From: Anderseniella sp964390445
GTDB lineage: Bacteria > Pseudomonadota > Alphaproteobacteria > Rhizobiales > Aestuariivirgaceae
Length of the DNA stretch: 64,000 nt
Direction of reading: 5' to 3'
Assembly (NCBI GenBank): GCA_964390445.1
Contig: CAYMJJ010000003.1
Location: 13,170-77,169, forward strand
Within the stretch, counting starts at the first letter, position 1. Each line of letters begins with the position of its first letter. Below are positions 44,050-54,605 of the stretch, piece after piece. The notes under the pieces were generated by a model. It saw nothing but the letters and a program-made list of their open reading frames with translations, made no database searches and was not told the origin of the DNA. Both the position numbers and the translations under genes were made by a program.

Positions 44050-45096
44050 TCAGCCGATAAAGCCGATGATGTGACGCACGTCACGCATGACAGGTTCGGC
44101 AATGGCGCGGGCCCGGATTGCTCCATCCTTGAGGACAGCATCAATGTGGGCCGGGTCCTGCATGAGGCGCTGCATCTCTGCAGCCATTGGTGACAACTTC
44201 TCGACGGCCAGGTCTGCCAGTTCCTGCTTCAGCTGGGAGAACTGCAACCCGCCGAACCGGGCCAATGCATCTTCGAGCGGCTGCTCGGCAAGGCTCGCAT
44301 AAATGCCCAGAAGGTTGGCCGCCTCGGGCCGGCCAACGAGCTCGTCGCGGGCCGACGGCAATGCGTCAGGATCGGTCTTGGCCTTGCGGATCTTCTTGCC
44401 GATCTGGTCGGCATCATCGGTAAGGTTGATGCGGGACAGGTCCGACGGGTCGGACTTGGACATCTTCTTCAAGCCGTCACGCAGCGACATGACCCGCGTT
44501 GCCGTGCCAACGATCAGTGGTTCCGGCAGCGGGAAGAACGCGTCGCCAAATCCTGCCTTGGCAATGCTGTCGGCGAAGTCGATGTTGAACTTCTGGGCAA
44601 TGTCGCGGGTAAGCTCCAGGTGTTGCTTCTGGTCATCGCCGACGGGTACATGGGTTGCCTTGTAGGCGAGGATGTCGGCAGCCATCAGATTGGGATAGGC
44701 GTACAGGCCAACAGAGGCGTTTTCGCTGTTCTTGCCGGCCTTCTCCTTGAACTGCGTCATGCGGTTCAGCCAGCCCATGCGGGCGACGCAATTGAAGATC
44801 CAGGCCAGTTCGCCGTGCGCCGCCACCTGGCTCTGGTTGAAGACAATGTGCTTTTTGACGTCGATGCCCGCAGCGAGATAAGCAGCCGTCACCTCGCGGG
44901 TCGAACGCGCAAGTTCGTCCGGACCGCCCCATACCGAGCGATCCTGAGTGATAGCATGCAAGTCCACCACGCAGTAGATGCATTCATGCGACTGTTGCAT
45001 TTCGACGAAACGCTTTATGGCTCCGAGATAGTTGCCAAGGTGCAGGTTGCCGGTCGGCTGTACGCCGGAGAAAACGCGGGGGGTGAAGCTGGACAT
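44050..45096 (-). CDS. trpS: Tryptophanyl-tRNA synthetase
   Basis: Class I aminoacyl-tRNA synthetase. From the ATG at 45096 (MSSFTPRVFSGVQPTGNLHL) the 348 residues have the HIGH-like TGNLHLGNYLGA, the KMSKS motif in GLKKMSKSDPSDLS (about 210) and the TrpRS insert AYPNLMAADILAYKATHVPV. The 27 extra upstream codons were rejected as non-homologous. It lies 82 bp downstream of murJ. Confidence 0.97.
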   Translation of the reverse strand: MSSFTPRVFSGVQPTGNLHLGNYLGAIKRFVEMQQSHECIYCVVDLHAITQDRSVWGGPDELARSTREVTAAYLAAGIDVKKHIVFNQSQVAAHGELAWIFNCVARMGWLNRMTQFKEKAGKNSENASVGLYAYPNLMAADILAYKATHVPVGDDQKQHLELTRDIAQKFNIDFADSIAKAGFGDAFFPLPEPLIVGTATRVMSLRDGLKKMSKSDPSDLSRINLTDDADQIGKKIRKAKTDPDALPSARDELVGRPEAANLLGIYASLAEQPLEDALARFGGLQFSQLKQELADLAVEKLSPMAAEMQRLMQDPAHIDAVLKDGAIRARAIAEPVMRDVRHIIGFIG

Positions 45097-45178
45097 CAGG
45101 CTATCCGTTCGGAAAATGACTTCGGGTGCCGCGCTTATGCCGCAACTGCCGTCGCCTGCCAAGCCCGCACAGGCCAAC

Positions 45179-46738
45179 TCACCGGCGCCGGAAAGAGGCC
45201 TTTAGAGCAGCAAAGTTGAGCGCTCCTGACCACCATGTCAGCAGGAAGTAGCAACCTGCACCCGCCACAACCAACGCCAGCAAGGTGACGCTTCGCAGGA
45301 TGAAGCTGACCGACCCGTCAAAAACTGGCGCGCTAAACTGCATCAGCCCCACCAGCAGCAAGCCCATGGCAAGGCTTGCAGCAACAATACGCGGCAGCGC
45401 CTTCTTCATGCGTTCGTCCAGTACATACTCATCCCGGCGACTCAGCGTAATGGCCAGCATCAGTGCATTGACCCAGCCCGCAACCGTAGTTGCGATCGCG
45501 ACACCGACATAGGAAATGAACGGGAACAGGACCAATGCACCAGCGATGTTGACCGCCACCGAAATCATGGCAAACCACATGGGCGTGCGGGTGTCCTCGC
45601 GTGCGAAATAGGCTGGTGAGAAAACCTTTATCATGACGAAGGCAGGCAGGCCGGCTGCGAAAGCCATAAGCGCGCGCGACGTCGCCAGCGTGTCGGAGGG
45701 CTCGAACGCTCCGCGCTCAAAGAGCACGTTGATGATCGGATGCGGCAGTGCCATCAGGGCGATGGCCGCCGGCACGGTCAACAGTAGCGATATTTCAAGC
45801 GCACGGTTCTGACTGGTCTGGACACCATCCGCATCACCGGCCCGCAGCCGGCGCGCAAGTTCAGGCAGCAAGACGACACCGATGGCAATGCCGATCACGC
45901 CCAGCGGCAACTGATAGATACGGTCTGCATAGTAGAGCCACGACGGTGCGCCGTCCTGAAGCGATGCAATCATCGTCGAAACGAGCAGGTTGATCTGCGT
46001 GACGCCGCCTGCAATCAGCCCTGGCACACCAAGTACCACCAGCCGCTTCACGCCCGGCGTGATCCTCGGCCGCCGAAGAGACAGGTTTATACCTGCACGG
46101 GCCAACGCCGCCCATAGCATCAGGAACTGCAGCAGTCCCGCAAGCGCGACACCCCATACAAGGGCACGGCCCGTGTCCGGTGAGTCACCCCAGCCCAGAA
46201 GCATCACGCCGGCCAGCACACCTATCATGACTATATTGAGCACGATCGGTGCTGCCGCCGCTGCGGTGAACCGGTGCAGCGAATTGAGGATACCGCCCAG
46301 CAGCGCCACCAGCGACATGAAGGTCAGATACGGAAAGGCGATGCGGGTAAGTTCGCTGGTCAGGTCCATCTTGACGGGGTCGTCGGCAAAGCCAGGTGCC
46401 AGCACATACACGATCAAGGGCATGGCCAGCATGGCAACGGCAGATAGCACCAGCAGGAACGTCAGCAGCGCTGCCATCACCTCTTCGGCAAAACGCACGG
46501 CTTCAGGCTGGCCCTCGCCCTCGAGACGGCGGGCGAACAGCGGCACGAACGCGGCATTGAACGCGCCTTCGGCAAACAGCCGGCGGAACAGGTTGGGAAA
46601 CCGGAACGCGACCACGAAGGCATCTGCAACCATGCCCGTCCCCACGACAGAGGCCATCAGCATGTCCCGGACAAAGCCCAGGACGCGGCTGATCATGGTC
46701 ATGCCCGCAACAGTGGAGGCTGAACGCAACAGGGCCAT
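45179..46738 (-). CDS. murJ: Lipid II flippase MurJ (MviN)
   Basis: MOP-superfamily transporter that flips the peptidoglycan precursor lipid II across the inner membrane. The 519 residues are almost entirely hydrophobic helices, with the family N-terminus STVAGMTMISRVLGFVRDML, then RFPNLFRRLFAEGAFNAAFV and PLIVYVLAPGF. About 14 membrane segments are expected. It lies between glnD and trpS, as in rhizobia. Confidence 0.96.
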   Translation of the reverse strand: MALLRSASTVAGMTMISRVLGFVRDMLMASVVGTGMVADAFVVAFRFPNLFRRLFAEGAFNAAFVPLFARRLEGEGQPEAVRFAEEVMAALLTFLLVLSAVAMLAMPLIVYVLAPGFADDPVKMDLTSELTRIAFPYLTFMSLVALLGGILNSLHRFTAAAAAPIVLNIVMIGVLAGVMLLGWGDSPDTGRALVWGVALAGLLQFLMLWAALARAGINLSLRRPRITPGVKRLVVLGVPGLIAGGVTQINLLVSTMIASLQDGAPSWLYYADRIYQLPLGVIGIAIGVVLLPELARRLRAGDADGVQTSQNRALEISLLLTVPAAIALMALPHPIINVLFERGAFEPSDTLATSRALMAFAAGLPAFVMIKVFSPAYFAREDTRTPMWFAMISVAVNIAGALVLFPFISYVGVAIATTVAGWVNALMLAITLSRRDEYVLDERMKKALPRIVAASLAMGLLLVGLMQFSAPVFDGSVSFILRSVTLLALVVAGAGCYFLLTWWSGALNFAALKASFRRR

Positions 46739-46864
46739 GGCAACTCCTGGCTTGACGGCAGACCAGATCGCGAATCACGCGCTTGCCGCTCACAGGTTCT
46801 GTCTAGACCAGCGGGATTATGCGCAGCAAGTCGCTTGAGCCAGACTACACGCGTTGAAGCTGAA

Positions 46865-49675
46865 TCACGTCGTGGGATCGGGCGACGCGCCCGTGTGCAG
46901 AACCTCGAGCAGGTTTTGCTCTATCGCCTGCAGGCGCGAGCGCGACGTGATCTTCTGGCCCAGCAGGTCGGTGACGTAGAATACATCAACAGCGCGCTCG
47001 CCAAATGTGGTGATTTGCGCAGAGGCAATGTTGAGGTTGAGCCGGAACAGACTGTCCGTCAACTTGAACAGCAACCCCAGCCGGTCGAGACCAGCGATTT
47101 CGATGACCGTGAAACGGTTCGAAGTCTCGTTGGAAATGATGACCTGCGGCTCCACCGTGAATGCCTTGATCCGACCCTTGGGCCTGGACACCGAAGCGAC
47201 CGCTTCACGCAATCGGATCTCGCCGGCAAAGGCCTGGCGCATCAAGGCAACGACCCGGTCAAGCCGGCGCTGTTCGTCCTCTGCTTCCTCGAACTCCCTC
47301 GGAATAAGAAGCGTGTCTAGCGCCATGCCGTCGGTCGTGGTGAAAATCTTCGCGCCGGCTATGCTTGCCCCGCCTGCCGCACATGCGCCCGTCAGCAATG
47401 CCAGAAGGCGTGGGTGGTCGGGTACATAGACCGTCAATTCCGTGATCGATGCAAACTCATCCATACGCAGGTCGAAGGCAATCGTTTCACCAGACTGTGC
47501 GGCTCGGTCAATCAGCCGCGCATCGCGAACCTGGTGATCGATATCCACCGTGTACCAGTAGTTGTCGTAGTGCTGCTTCAGGTAGCTGTCGATCCTGTCC
47601 TGGTTCCAGTCGGTCATGGCGGCGGCAAATGCATGCTTGGCAGTGTCAATGCGTCCGGCACGTGAAATCGAGGTGTGGCCACCGGTCAGGTGGAGTTCGG
47701 TTTCGGCAAACAATGTGCGTAACAGCTGGCCTTTCCAACCATTCCAGACACCCGGCCCCACCGCGCGAATGTCAACCACGGTCAGGATCAACAGCAGCCG
47801 CAACCGCTCGGGGCTTTGCACCACGGCGGCAAAATCAAGAATGGTCTTGTAGTCGGACAGGTCGCGCATCTGGGCGGTTTCGCTCATCACCAGGTGATGG
47901 CGCACCAGCCAGACAACGGTCTCGGTTTCTGCCGGCGTCAGGCCGAACCGTGGGCACAAGTGCCGTGCCACGCGCGCGCCTGCAATCGAATGATCTTCCT
48001 TGCGGCCCTTTGCGATGTCGTGCAGCAGCACGGCCACGTACAGGACGCGGCGCGACACGACACCTTCGATCAAACCGCTGGCCAGCGGATGGTCGCCCTT
48101 GAGCAGACCCTGTTCGATCTTGGACAGGACGCCAACCGCCCGCAACAGGTGCTCGTCCACGGTATAGTGGTGATACATGTTGAACTGCATAAGCGCGATG
48201 ATGCGGCCGAACTCGGGGATGAAGCGGCCCAGTACGCCGGCTTCACTCATGCGTCGCAGGACAGCTTCGGGATCTCGCGAGCGGGTGACAATGTCGAGAA
48301 AAAGTTCGTTGGCAACCGGATCATTGCGCAACGCCTTGTCGATCAACCGGCGGCTGCGGCGTACCAGTTGCAGCGTATCAGGATGGATCGCCAGGTTGTT
48401 GTGTTCAGCCACGCGAAACAGCCGGATCAGGTTGACGGGTTGCTGCTCGAAGATGCCGTCGCGGCTGGCCTTTAGCCGACCCGCCTCGACAATATAATTG
48501 CCTTCTTCATCAAGCTTGATCGAGCGGCGGCGGAACCTGCCGAACAGCTGGCTCATGCTTGGTGCCTTCTTGAACTGCCGCGCCTCAAGCACCGCCGACA
48601 TGATACGGGTCAGGTCGCCTACATCCTTGGCAATCAGGAAGTAATGCTTCATGAAGCGCTCGACCGACTTCAGCCCGCCATGCGAGGCATAGCCGAGGCG
48701 CTCCGCCATCTCGGCCTGCTTGTCGAAACCAAGCCGGTCATCGCCTCGACCTGTCATGAAATGCAGGTGGCAACGAACCGCCCACAGAAAATCCTCGCAC
48801 TTGATGAACATGTTTTGCTCACGTCTCGTGAACAGACCGGACCTGTACAGGTCACTCACCGAGCGAGTGCCGTAGACGAACTTGGCAATCCAGAACAGCG
48901 TGTGCAGATCGCGCATGCCCCCCTTGCCGTCCTTCACATCGGGTTCGACCAGGTAGCGCGATTCGCCTGCACGCCGGTGGCGCTCATCGCGTTCGGCCAG
49001 CTTTTCGGTGACGAACTGGCGCTGGTCACGCGCCATGATTTCACTTCCGTAGCGGTTTTGCAGCTCATCATACAGCGCCTTGTCACCACACACATAGCGC
49101 GCCTCAAGGACGGACGTCATGATGGTGGTGTCGGTACGGACCAGGCGCATGCAGTCGTCCACCGAGCGGGTGGCATGGCCGACCTTGAAACCGAGATCCC
49201 ACAGGAAATAGAGCATGTACTCAACAACGCTCTCGCCCCAGGCGGTCTGCTTGTAGGGCAACAGGAACAGCAGGTCGATGTCCGAGCCCGGTGCCAGCGT
49301 GCCACGGCCGTAACCGCCCACGGCAATGACCGCAATGTGTTCAGACGTTGACGGATTACTGGTAGCATACACCACTCGTGTCGAGAATTCGTAGAGGCCG
49401 GAAATCAAGTCATCCTGCAGCAAGGACAGGCGGATGGCACATTCGCGCCCCTTGCCATTGCCAGTGAGGCGACGTTCTTCCTCCTTGCGGCTGTCGCGGA
49501 CCAGGCTCTTCAGGTATTTCAGGGCAGCTGTGCGGAAACCTGCAGCTTCAAGGCCGTTTTCATCAGCCAGTTCCTTCAACCGGGCCAGGATGGCCCCACT
49601 GCGATAGTCATCGTCCGGCTTGAGCCGTTGCAGCGTTTTCTTGATGTGCGGTATCCGGATGGTGGCCTGCGTCAT
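46865..49675 (-). CDS. glnD: Bifunctional PII uridylyltransferase / uridylyl-removing enzyme
   Basis: Main nitrogen sensor; adds UMP to or removes it from PII proteins according to glutamine. Domain order in 936 residues: nucleotidyltransferase with AVGGYGRGTLAPGSDIDLLF (about 130), a GlnD helical region, an HD domain with LLHDIAKGRKEDHSIAGARV (about 555), and two ACT domains from about 735 (ITELTVYVPDHPRLLALLTG; FTVIEIAGLDRLGLLFKLTD) that sense glutamine. Length and order are normal. It lies downstream of mutS. Confidence 0.97.
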   Translation of the reverse strand: MTQATIRIPHIKKTLQRLKPDDDYRSGAILARLKELADENGLEAAGFRTAALKYLKSLVRDSRKEEERRLTGNGKGRECAIRLSLLQDDLISGLYEFSTRVVYATSNPSTSEHIAVIAVGGYGRGTLAPGSDIDLLFLLPYKQTAWGESVVEYMLYFLWDLGFKVGHATRSVDDCMRLVRTDTTIMTSVLEARYVCGDKALYDELQNRYGSEIMARDQRQFVTEKLAERDERHRRAGESRYLVEPDVKDGKGGMRDLHTLFWIAKFVYGTRSVSDLYRSGLFTRREQNMFIKCEDFLWAVRCHLHFMTGRGDDRLGFDKQAEMAERLGYASHGGLKSVERFMKHYFLIAKDVGDLTRIMSAVLEARQFKKAPSMSQLFGRFRRRSIKLDEEGNYIVEAGRLKASRDGIFEQQPVNLIRLFRVAEHNNLAIHPDTLQLVRRSRRLIDKALRNDPVANELFLDIVTRSRDPEAVLRRMSEAGVLGRFIPEFGRIIALMQFNMYHHYTVDEHLLRAVGVLSKIEQGLLKGDHPLASGLIEGVVSRRVLYVAVLLHDIAKGRKEDHSIAGARVARHLCPRFGLTPAETETVVWLVRHHLVMSETAQMRDLSDYKTILDFAAVVQSPERLRLLLILTVVDIRAVGPGVWNGWKGQLLRTLFAETELHLTGGHTSISRAGRIDTAKHAFAAAMTDWNQDRIDSYLKQHYDNYWYTVDIDHQVRDARLIDRAAQSGETIAFDLRMDEFASITELTVYVPDHPRLLALLTGACAAGGASIAGAKIFTTTDGMALDTLLIPREFEEAEDEQRRLDRVVALMRQAFAGEIRLREAVASVSRPKGRIKAFTVEPQVIISNETSNRFTVIEIAGLDRLGLLFKLTDSLFRLNLNIASAQITTFGERAVDVFYVTDLLGQKITSRSRLQAIEQNLLEVLHTGASPDPTT

Positions 49676-49716
49676 GCTTGCTCAAGGGTGCCTGCAGATT
49701 GAAGATGCAGACTGGT

Positions 49717-52500
49717 CTAACTGGTGCCGCCCCGGCTTGCCACTGTTTTCAGTTGATAGACCAGTTCGAGGGCCTCGAGTGGACTGAGCTCGTCGGGCAG
49801 CACCTTTGCAAGCCTTGCCTGAAGCTCTGCCATGACAGGATTGGCCGATCCTGTTCCAACGCCAGATGCAGGCCGGACCGCAGCCGCGAACAGGGGCAGT
49901 TCGTCGGCGATGCGCTGGCTCGACCGCGGCCGGTCGGTTTCTTCGAGCAGCTTGAGCACCTCACTGGCCCGTTCGATAACGGTTAGTGGCAAGCCGGCAA
50001 GCCGGGCGACCTGGATGCCATAAGAGCGGTCTGCTGCGCCGGGCACGACCTCGTGCAGGAAGACAACCTCGCCTTGAAATTCGCGCACCTTGACCGTCGC
50101 ATTGGCAACTCTGTCCAGCCGCGACGCGAGTGCGGTTAGCTCGTGGTAGTGGGTCGCAAACAACGCGCGACACATGTTGACCGAGTGCAGATGCTCAACG
50201 CATGCCCACGCAATGGACAGCCCGTCATAGGTGGCCGTACCCCGGCCGATCTCGTCCAGGATAACCAGCGATCGTTCCGTGGCCAGGTTGAGGATTGTGG
50301 CTGTCTCGACCATTTCGACCATGAAGGTAGATCGGCCCCGCGCAAGATCATCGGCGGCACCGACGCGAGAGAATACCCGGTCCACCACGCCGATGTGCGC
50401 CGACTTCGCCGGCACAAAGCTGCCGGCCTGGGCCAGCAGCGCGATGATCGCATTCTGGCGCAGGTAGGTGGACTTGCCCGCCATGTTCGGCCCGGTGATC
50501 AGCTTGATGTGCCGCAACGGTTCACCATCCGGCGTTGTCACGCCAGCAGACAGGTCGCAGTCGTTGGGTACGAATGCCGTACCGCGCTGCTGCCGCAGGG
50601 CCAGTTCCACGACAGGATGACGGCCGCCTTCAATATTGAATGTTCGCGAAGCGTCCATGAAGGGCCGGGTAAAAGACTGCTTCACAGCAAGGGCTGCCAG
50701 GCTGGTCACCACATCCAGTTCGGCCAGCGCACGCGCCATGGCATGCAGCATGCCTGCGCGATCACGCACCATGACAGCCAGCCTTGCAAACATCTCCAGT
50801 TCTATGGCTTTCGCCCGGTCAGCGGCGGACAATATCTTCTGTTCCAGCGCGGTCAGCTCGGTGGTTGTGAAACGCATGGCATTTGCCATGGTCTGCCGGT
50901 GTATGAAGCGGCCTGCATGCTGTTCGCCCAGCAGCTGCTCACCGGACTGCTGGTTCAACTCAATGAAATAGCCAAGCATGTTGTTGTGCTTGATCCTCAG
51001 CGACTTCAGTCCGGTCTCGTCGGCATAGCGTGCCTGCAGGCCGGCGATAACCTTGCGGCTTTCATCGCGCAGGGCACGGCTTTCATCCAGTGTCTCGTCG
51101 GCACCGGTCCGGATGAAGCCGCCATCGCGCGCGGTTGCCGGCAGTTCATCGGCCAGCATGACCTCGAGGTGTACGGCAAAATCCATGTCAACCGCAGCGA
51201 GCGTGGACCAGACATTGGCGACAACATGCGGCCATGGATCGATACCGGCGCGATGCTGGAAACGCTCGGCCAAACCGCTGGCTGTGCGCAACCCGCTGGC
51301 AATGGCAGCAAGATCGCGCGGTGAGCCGCGGTCCAAGCTGATGCGCGACAGCGCGCGAGTGACGTCAGGAGCATGGCGCAGGGTAGTGCGGACGTCGTCA
51401 CAAACAGACTGGCCCGCCGTGTCGGTAAAGGCTTCTACCGCATCATGGCGGGCTGAGATATCAGCAACGTGGGTCAGCGGTGCGGCCAGCCAGCCGGCCA
51501 GCAGCCGGCTTCCAGCTCCTGTAACGGTCGTGTCGATTGCGTCCAGCAGGCTGCCCTTTCGCGAGCCTGACAACGTGCGCGCAAGCTCCAGGTTTGCCCG
51601 CGTCGCTGCATCAACCAGCACCGTGTGGCCCGGTTCACGCACAACCGGGGGACGGAGCGCTGGCAGCTTGCCAACCTGGGTAAGCTCAACGTACTCGAAC
51701 AACGCACCACAGGCAGAGATCAGCGCTCGGCTGAAGCTGCCATAGGCGTCCAGTGCTGCCACCTTGTAGTAGGCACACAGGCGGGCCTCTACTGCGCTGG
51801 AATCAAACCTCGCCGCCGGCAAGGGCGTAACCACGGTGCGGTATGGCTCAAGCATCATGGAAAGCTCACCATCGCCAAGCAACGTGTCAGGCAGCAACAG
51901 TTCCGACGGGTCGAGCCGGGCAAGTTCAGCCAGCAACGATACCGGCGTTACGGTTGTAGCCTCGAACTCACCGGTCGACATGTCGAGCCAGGCCAGCGCC
52001 ATTTCATCGTTGGAGCGAACCCGGGCCAGGCAGGCCAGGTAATTGTTGCGGCCCGCCTGCAACAGGTTGTCTTCGGTCAGCGTGCCCGGTGTGACCAGCC
52101 GCACGACATCGCGGCGCACGACGGACTTGGAGCCACGCTTCTTTGCTTCTGCGGGATCTTCGGTCTGCTCGCAAACTGCCACCTTGTGACCGGCGCGGAT
52201 CAGTTTCTGCAGGTAGTCATCAGCAGCGTGAACCGGCACCCCGCACATCGGGATATCCTCGCCAAGGTGTTTGCCCCGCTTGGTGAGCGCGATGCCCAGT
52301 GCGACTGAAGCCACCTCAGCGTCAGAGAAGAACAGCTCGTAAAAATCCCCCATCCGGTAGAACAGCAAGCTGTCGGGATTGGCCCGCTTGATTTCAAGGT
52401 ATTGCGCCATCATCGGCGTGACCTTGTGGTCCGCGGCGGGAGTGGCATCACCTGAGGCGGCCGTTGCTGTGGATGGCATTATCATGACGGTTGCGACCAT
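49717..52500 (-). CDS. mutS: DNA mismatch repair protein MutS
   Basis: Recognises mismatches and small loops and starts repair with MutL. The 927 residues include the mismatch-binding N-terminal motif LLFYRMGDFYELFFSDAEV, with the Phe and Glu that contact the mismatch. Walker A is GPNMAGKSTYLRQNAIIALL (about 667) and the D-loop/Walker B region is SLVILDEIGRGTATYDGLSI (about 748); a C-terminal dimer region follows. The N-terminus before KVTPMMAQYLEIK is low-complexity, so a later ATG (52485 or 52479) is possible. Confidence 0.97.
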   Translation of the reverse strand: MVATVMIMPSTATAASGDATPAADHKVTPMMAQYLEIKRANPDSLLFYRMGDFYELFFSDAEVASVALGIALTKRGKHLGEDIPMCGVPVHAADDYLQKLIRAGHKVAVCEQTEDPAEAKKRGSKSVVRRDVVRLVTPGTLTEDNLLQAGRNNYLACLARVRSNDEMALAWLDMSTGEFEATTVTPVSLLAELARLDPSELLLPDTLLGDGELSMMLEPYRTVVTPLPAARFDSSAVEARLCAYYKVAALDAYGSFSRALISACGALFEYVELTQVGKLPALRPPVVREPGHTVLVDAATRANLELARTLSGSRKGSLLDAIDTTVTGAGSRLLAGWLAAPLTHVADISARHDAVEAFTDTAGQSVCDDVRTTLRHAPDVTRALSRISLDRGSPRDLAAIASGLRTASGLAERFQHRAGIDPWPHVVANVWSTLAAVDMDFAVHLEVMLADELPATARDGGFIRTGADETLDESRALRDESRKVIAGLQARYADETGLKSLRIKHNNMLGYFIELNQQSGEQLLGEQHAGRFIHRQTMANAMRFTTTELTALEQKILSAADRAKAIELEMFARLAVMVRDRAGMLHAMARALAELDVVTSLAALAVKQSFTRPFMDASRTFNIEGGRHPVVELALRQQRGTAFVPNDCDLSAGVTTPDGEPLRHIKLITGPNMAGKSTYLRQNAIIALLAQAGSFVPAKSAHIGVVDRVFSRVGAADDLARGRSTFMVEMVETATILNLATERSLVILDEIGRGTATYDGLSIAWACVEHLHSVNMCRALFATHYHELTALASRLDRVANATVKVREFQGEVVFLHEVVPGAADRSYGIQVARLAGLPLTVIERASEVLKLLEETDRPRSSQRIADELPLFAAAVRPASGVGTGSANPVMAELQARLAKVLPDELSPLEALELVYQLKTVASRGGTS

Positions 52501-52575
52501 AACCGATTATGGCCCGCAGCGTCGTCAAGTCAGATGCGGCCATCCACAAGGCAAAAATGGCAGCCTGCACCGATA

Positions 52576-54474
52576 TCAGGCAGCCCGCTGGAGGGCGAGG
52601 TCCATGATGGCCTGTTCAAGATCAGCCCGGTCGAAAGGTTTGGCCAGGTAACCATTCATGCCGGCGGACAGACTGGCCTTCTGGTCATCCCGCCGGGCAT
52701 TTGCCGATAGCGCCAGAACGGGAACGGCGCCGATTACAGAGAACTGCTCTTCAAGCGCCCGCAGCCGGCGGGTGGTTTCAAGACCATCGATACCCGGCAT
52801 CTGGATGTCCATCAGCACCACGTCGAAACCTGTGTTGCCATTGCTGCGCAGATGACCCCCCAGGCTGGCGAGCGCCAGTTCACCTGTCCCGAAATGTTCG
52901 ACATTCATGCCTGCTGATATCAACATTCTTTCAGCAAGCAAGCGGTTGATCGGATTGTCTTCCACCAACGCGACACGAAGGCTGTCTGCAGAACGTCTTG
53001 TCCGATCCGGCGCACCGCCGGAAGGCAGTGTTCCTGTGGCCGCCGAGCCGGACGCGCCGTTCCCGCTAAGCTGATGCAACAGCGTGCTTTGCCGAACCGG
53101 CTTCACGAGATAGCCGATGGCCGGATCTTCGATAAGGGCGCGGTGGGCGCGGCGTTCTTCAGGTCGCAGCAACACCCATACCCTGGCCATGCACTGCAGC
53201 CTCCTGGCAGTGATCCTGACGTCTGCAGGAGTGCTGCACAAGGCCGCGTCCAGAAGCACTATCGGCTTGTAGTCACCATCGCATGCGGCGGCGGCAGCCT
53301 TCAGCAAGGATGTCAGTGCATCGAGACAAGTGGTGCAGTGAAGTACTGCCTCATGATCGCTGAGATAGCGCGTCAATGTGTTGCAGCTGGGCCCGTCCCG
53401 CATCACAATAAATACCTCGGTTGACCGCAAGGCTGCATTGAAGGCGGGCGGTTGTTCGGCACCGGCGGCGAGCATCGGAATATCGATCAGGAAGGTTGAT
53501 CCTTCGCCAACCTGACTCTCAACTGAAATACTGCCGCCCATCAGGTGCACCAGGTCGCGTGTAATGGACAGGCCCAATCCGGTGCCGCCTGCTGCGCGGG
53601 TTTCTGCGAGCGAAGACTGGACAAAGCGATTAAAGACCGCTGCCTGTTCATCGACAGGAATGCCATGCCCGGTATCGCTGATGGTGAAGCGGACACCTTC
53701 TGGCGCCGGGCCCGGCTCAACGCTCAGGGTGACGCCGCCCGACGGTGTGAACTTTACCGCGTTGCCGATGATGTTCAGCAACACCTGGCGCAGCCGCTTG
53801 GCATCACCAGTGACTGCAACAGGCACCAGGGGTGAAATGTAGCACGCGATCTCGATCTGCTTTGCATGAGCGCGCGGTGCCAGCAATTCGATGATCGATT
53901 CGAGCAGGTCAACCAGATTGATCTCGCCCGGCGTGACCACGAGTTCGCCTGCTTCGGAACGCGCTGCGTCAAGCAGTTCGTCGATGATCGAGAGCAGCGA
54001 TCGCGCAGATGTATCGACAGCCTGGGCATACGTCTGTTGCTCGCCAGACAGCCGCGTATCGAGCAGCAAGCCGGTCATGCCCAGTACGCCGTTCAACGGC
54101 GTACGCAGTTCGTGGGATACGGTTGCAAGAAACCTCGACTTGGCAACGTTTGCCGAGTCGGCCGCGGAGCGGGCCTCACGCAGTTGCGACAGTGCGTTCT
54201 GCAAGTCCGCGAGGTGCTGCCGGGCAAGCCGCCACACGTGGAGAACGCTGCCGAACAGAAAAAGCAAAAGCCCAGCAAGCGCGATGCGTGAGATCAGCAA
54301 CCATACCTGGTCATCGCGCGCGGCGGCAAGCAGGCCGGCAGACGCCATGAGCACCGCAAGACCGACCGCAACAGCTACGAGCGTGAAAACACGCCTTTGC
54401 AATCCGGACAGCGTGATTGCCCGGTGGGTCTGCCTGCGCTCGCGCGGCATATGGGTCTGCTCAGTACTGTCCAC
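52576..54474 (-). CDS. Orphan hybrid sensor histidine kinase with one degenerate and one intact receiver
   Basis: The 632 residues have two membrane helices (about 30-52 and 59-80) with almost no periplasmic loop and a coiled segment. Then come HisKA with SHELRTPLNGVLGMT (phospho-His 121), a HATPase with NIIGNAVKF, DTGHGIPVD and GGTGLGLSITRDLVHLMGG, a degenerate receiver and a C-terminal receiver with LVEDNPINR, LMDIQMPGIDG and YLAKPF. The middle receiver lacks the acidic pair but keeps VLLDAAL and VKPV. The start is GTG at 54474 or ATG at 54450. No partner regulator is nearby; the signal and targets are unknown. Confidence 0.85.
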   Translation of the reverse strand: MDSTEQTHMPRERRQTHRAITLSGLQRRVFTLVAVAVGLAVLMASAGLLAAARDDQVWLLISRIALAGLLLFLFGSVLHVWRLARQHLADLQNALSQLREARSAADSANVAKSRFLATVSHELRTPLNGVLGMTGLLLDTRLSGEQQTYAQAVDTSARSLLSIIDELLDAARSEAGELVVTPGEINLVDLLESIIELLAPRAHAKQIEIACYISPLVPVAVTGDAKRLRQVLLNIIGNAVKFTPSGGVTLSVEPGPAPEGVRFTISDTGHGIPVDEQAAVFNRFVQSSLAETRAAGGTGLGLSITRDLVHLMGGSISVESQVGEGSTFLIDIPMLAAGAEQPPAFNAALRSTEVFIVMRDGPSCNTLTRYLSDHEAVLHCTTCLDALTSLLKAAAAACDGDYKPIVLLDAALCSTPADVRITARRLQCMARVWVLLRPEERRAHRALIEDPAIGYLVKPVRQSTLLHQLSGNGASGSAATGTLPSGGAPDRTRRSADSLRVALVEDNPINRLLAERMLISAGMNVEHFGTGELALASLGGHLRSNGNTGFDVVLMDIQMPGIDGLETTRRLRALEEQFSVIGAVPVLALSANARRDDQKASLSAGMNGYLAKPFDRADLEQAIMDLALQRAA

Positions 54475-54605
54475 CTGTCTAACCCTTCAGAGAAGGTTCC
54501 TCCACCGTGTGAAATGCCACGAGAGGCGTTAGGGCTGGACTAGCGAAATCGCTAAAATTTTAATGATGGGGATCGACAGGCAGGTTGGGATCAAAGAGGG
54601 ACAAG

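Noticed and set aside
54537..54562. Small hairpin TAGCG / CGCTA next to the A/T palindrome TAAAATTTTA between comM and the histidine kinase
   Set aside because: Short stem, no T tract in the direction of transcription, and no clear -35; not enough to call a terminator or promoter.
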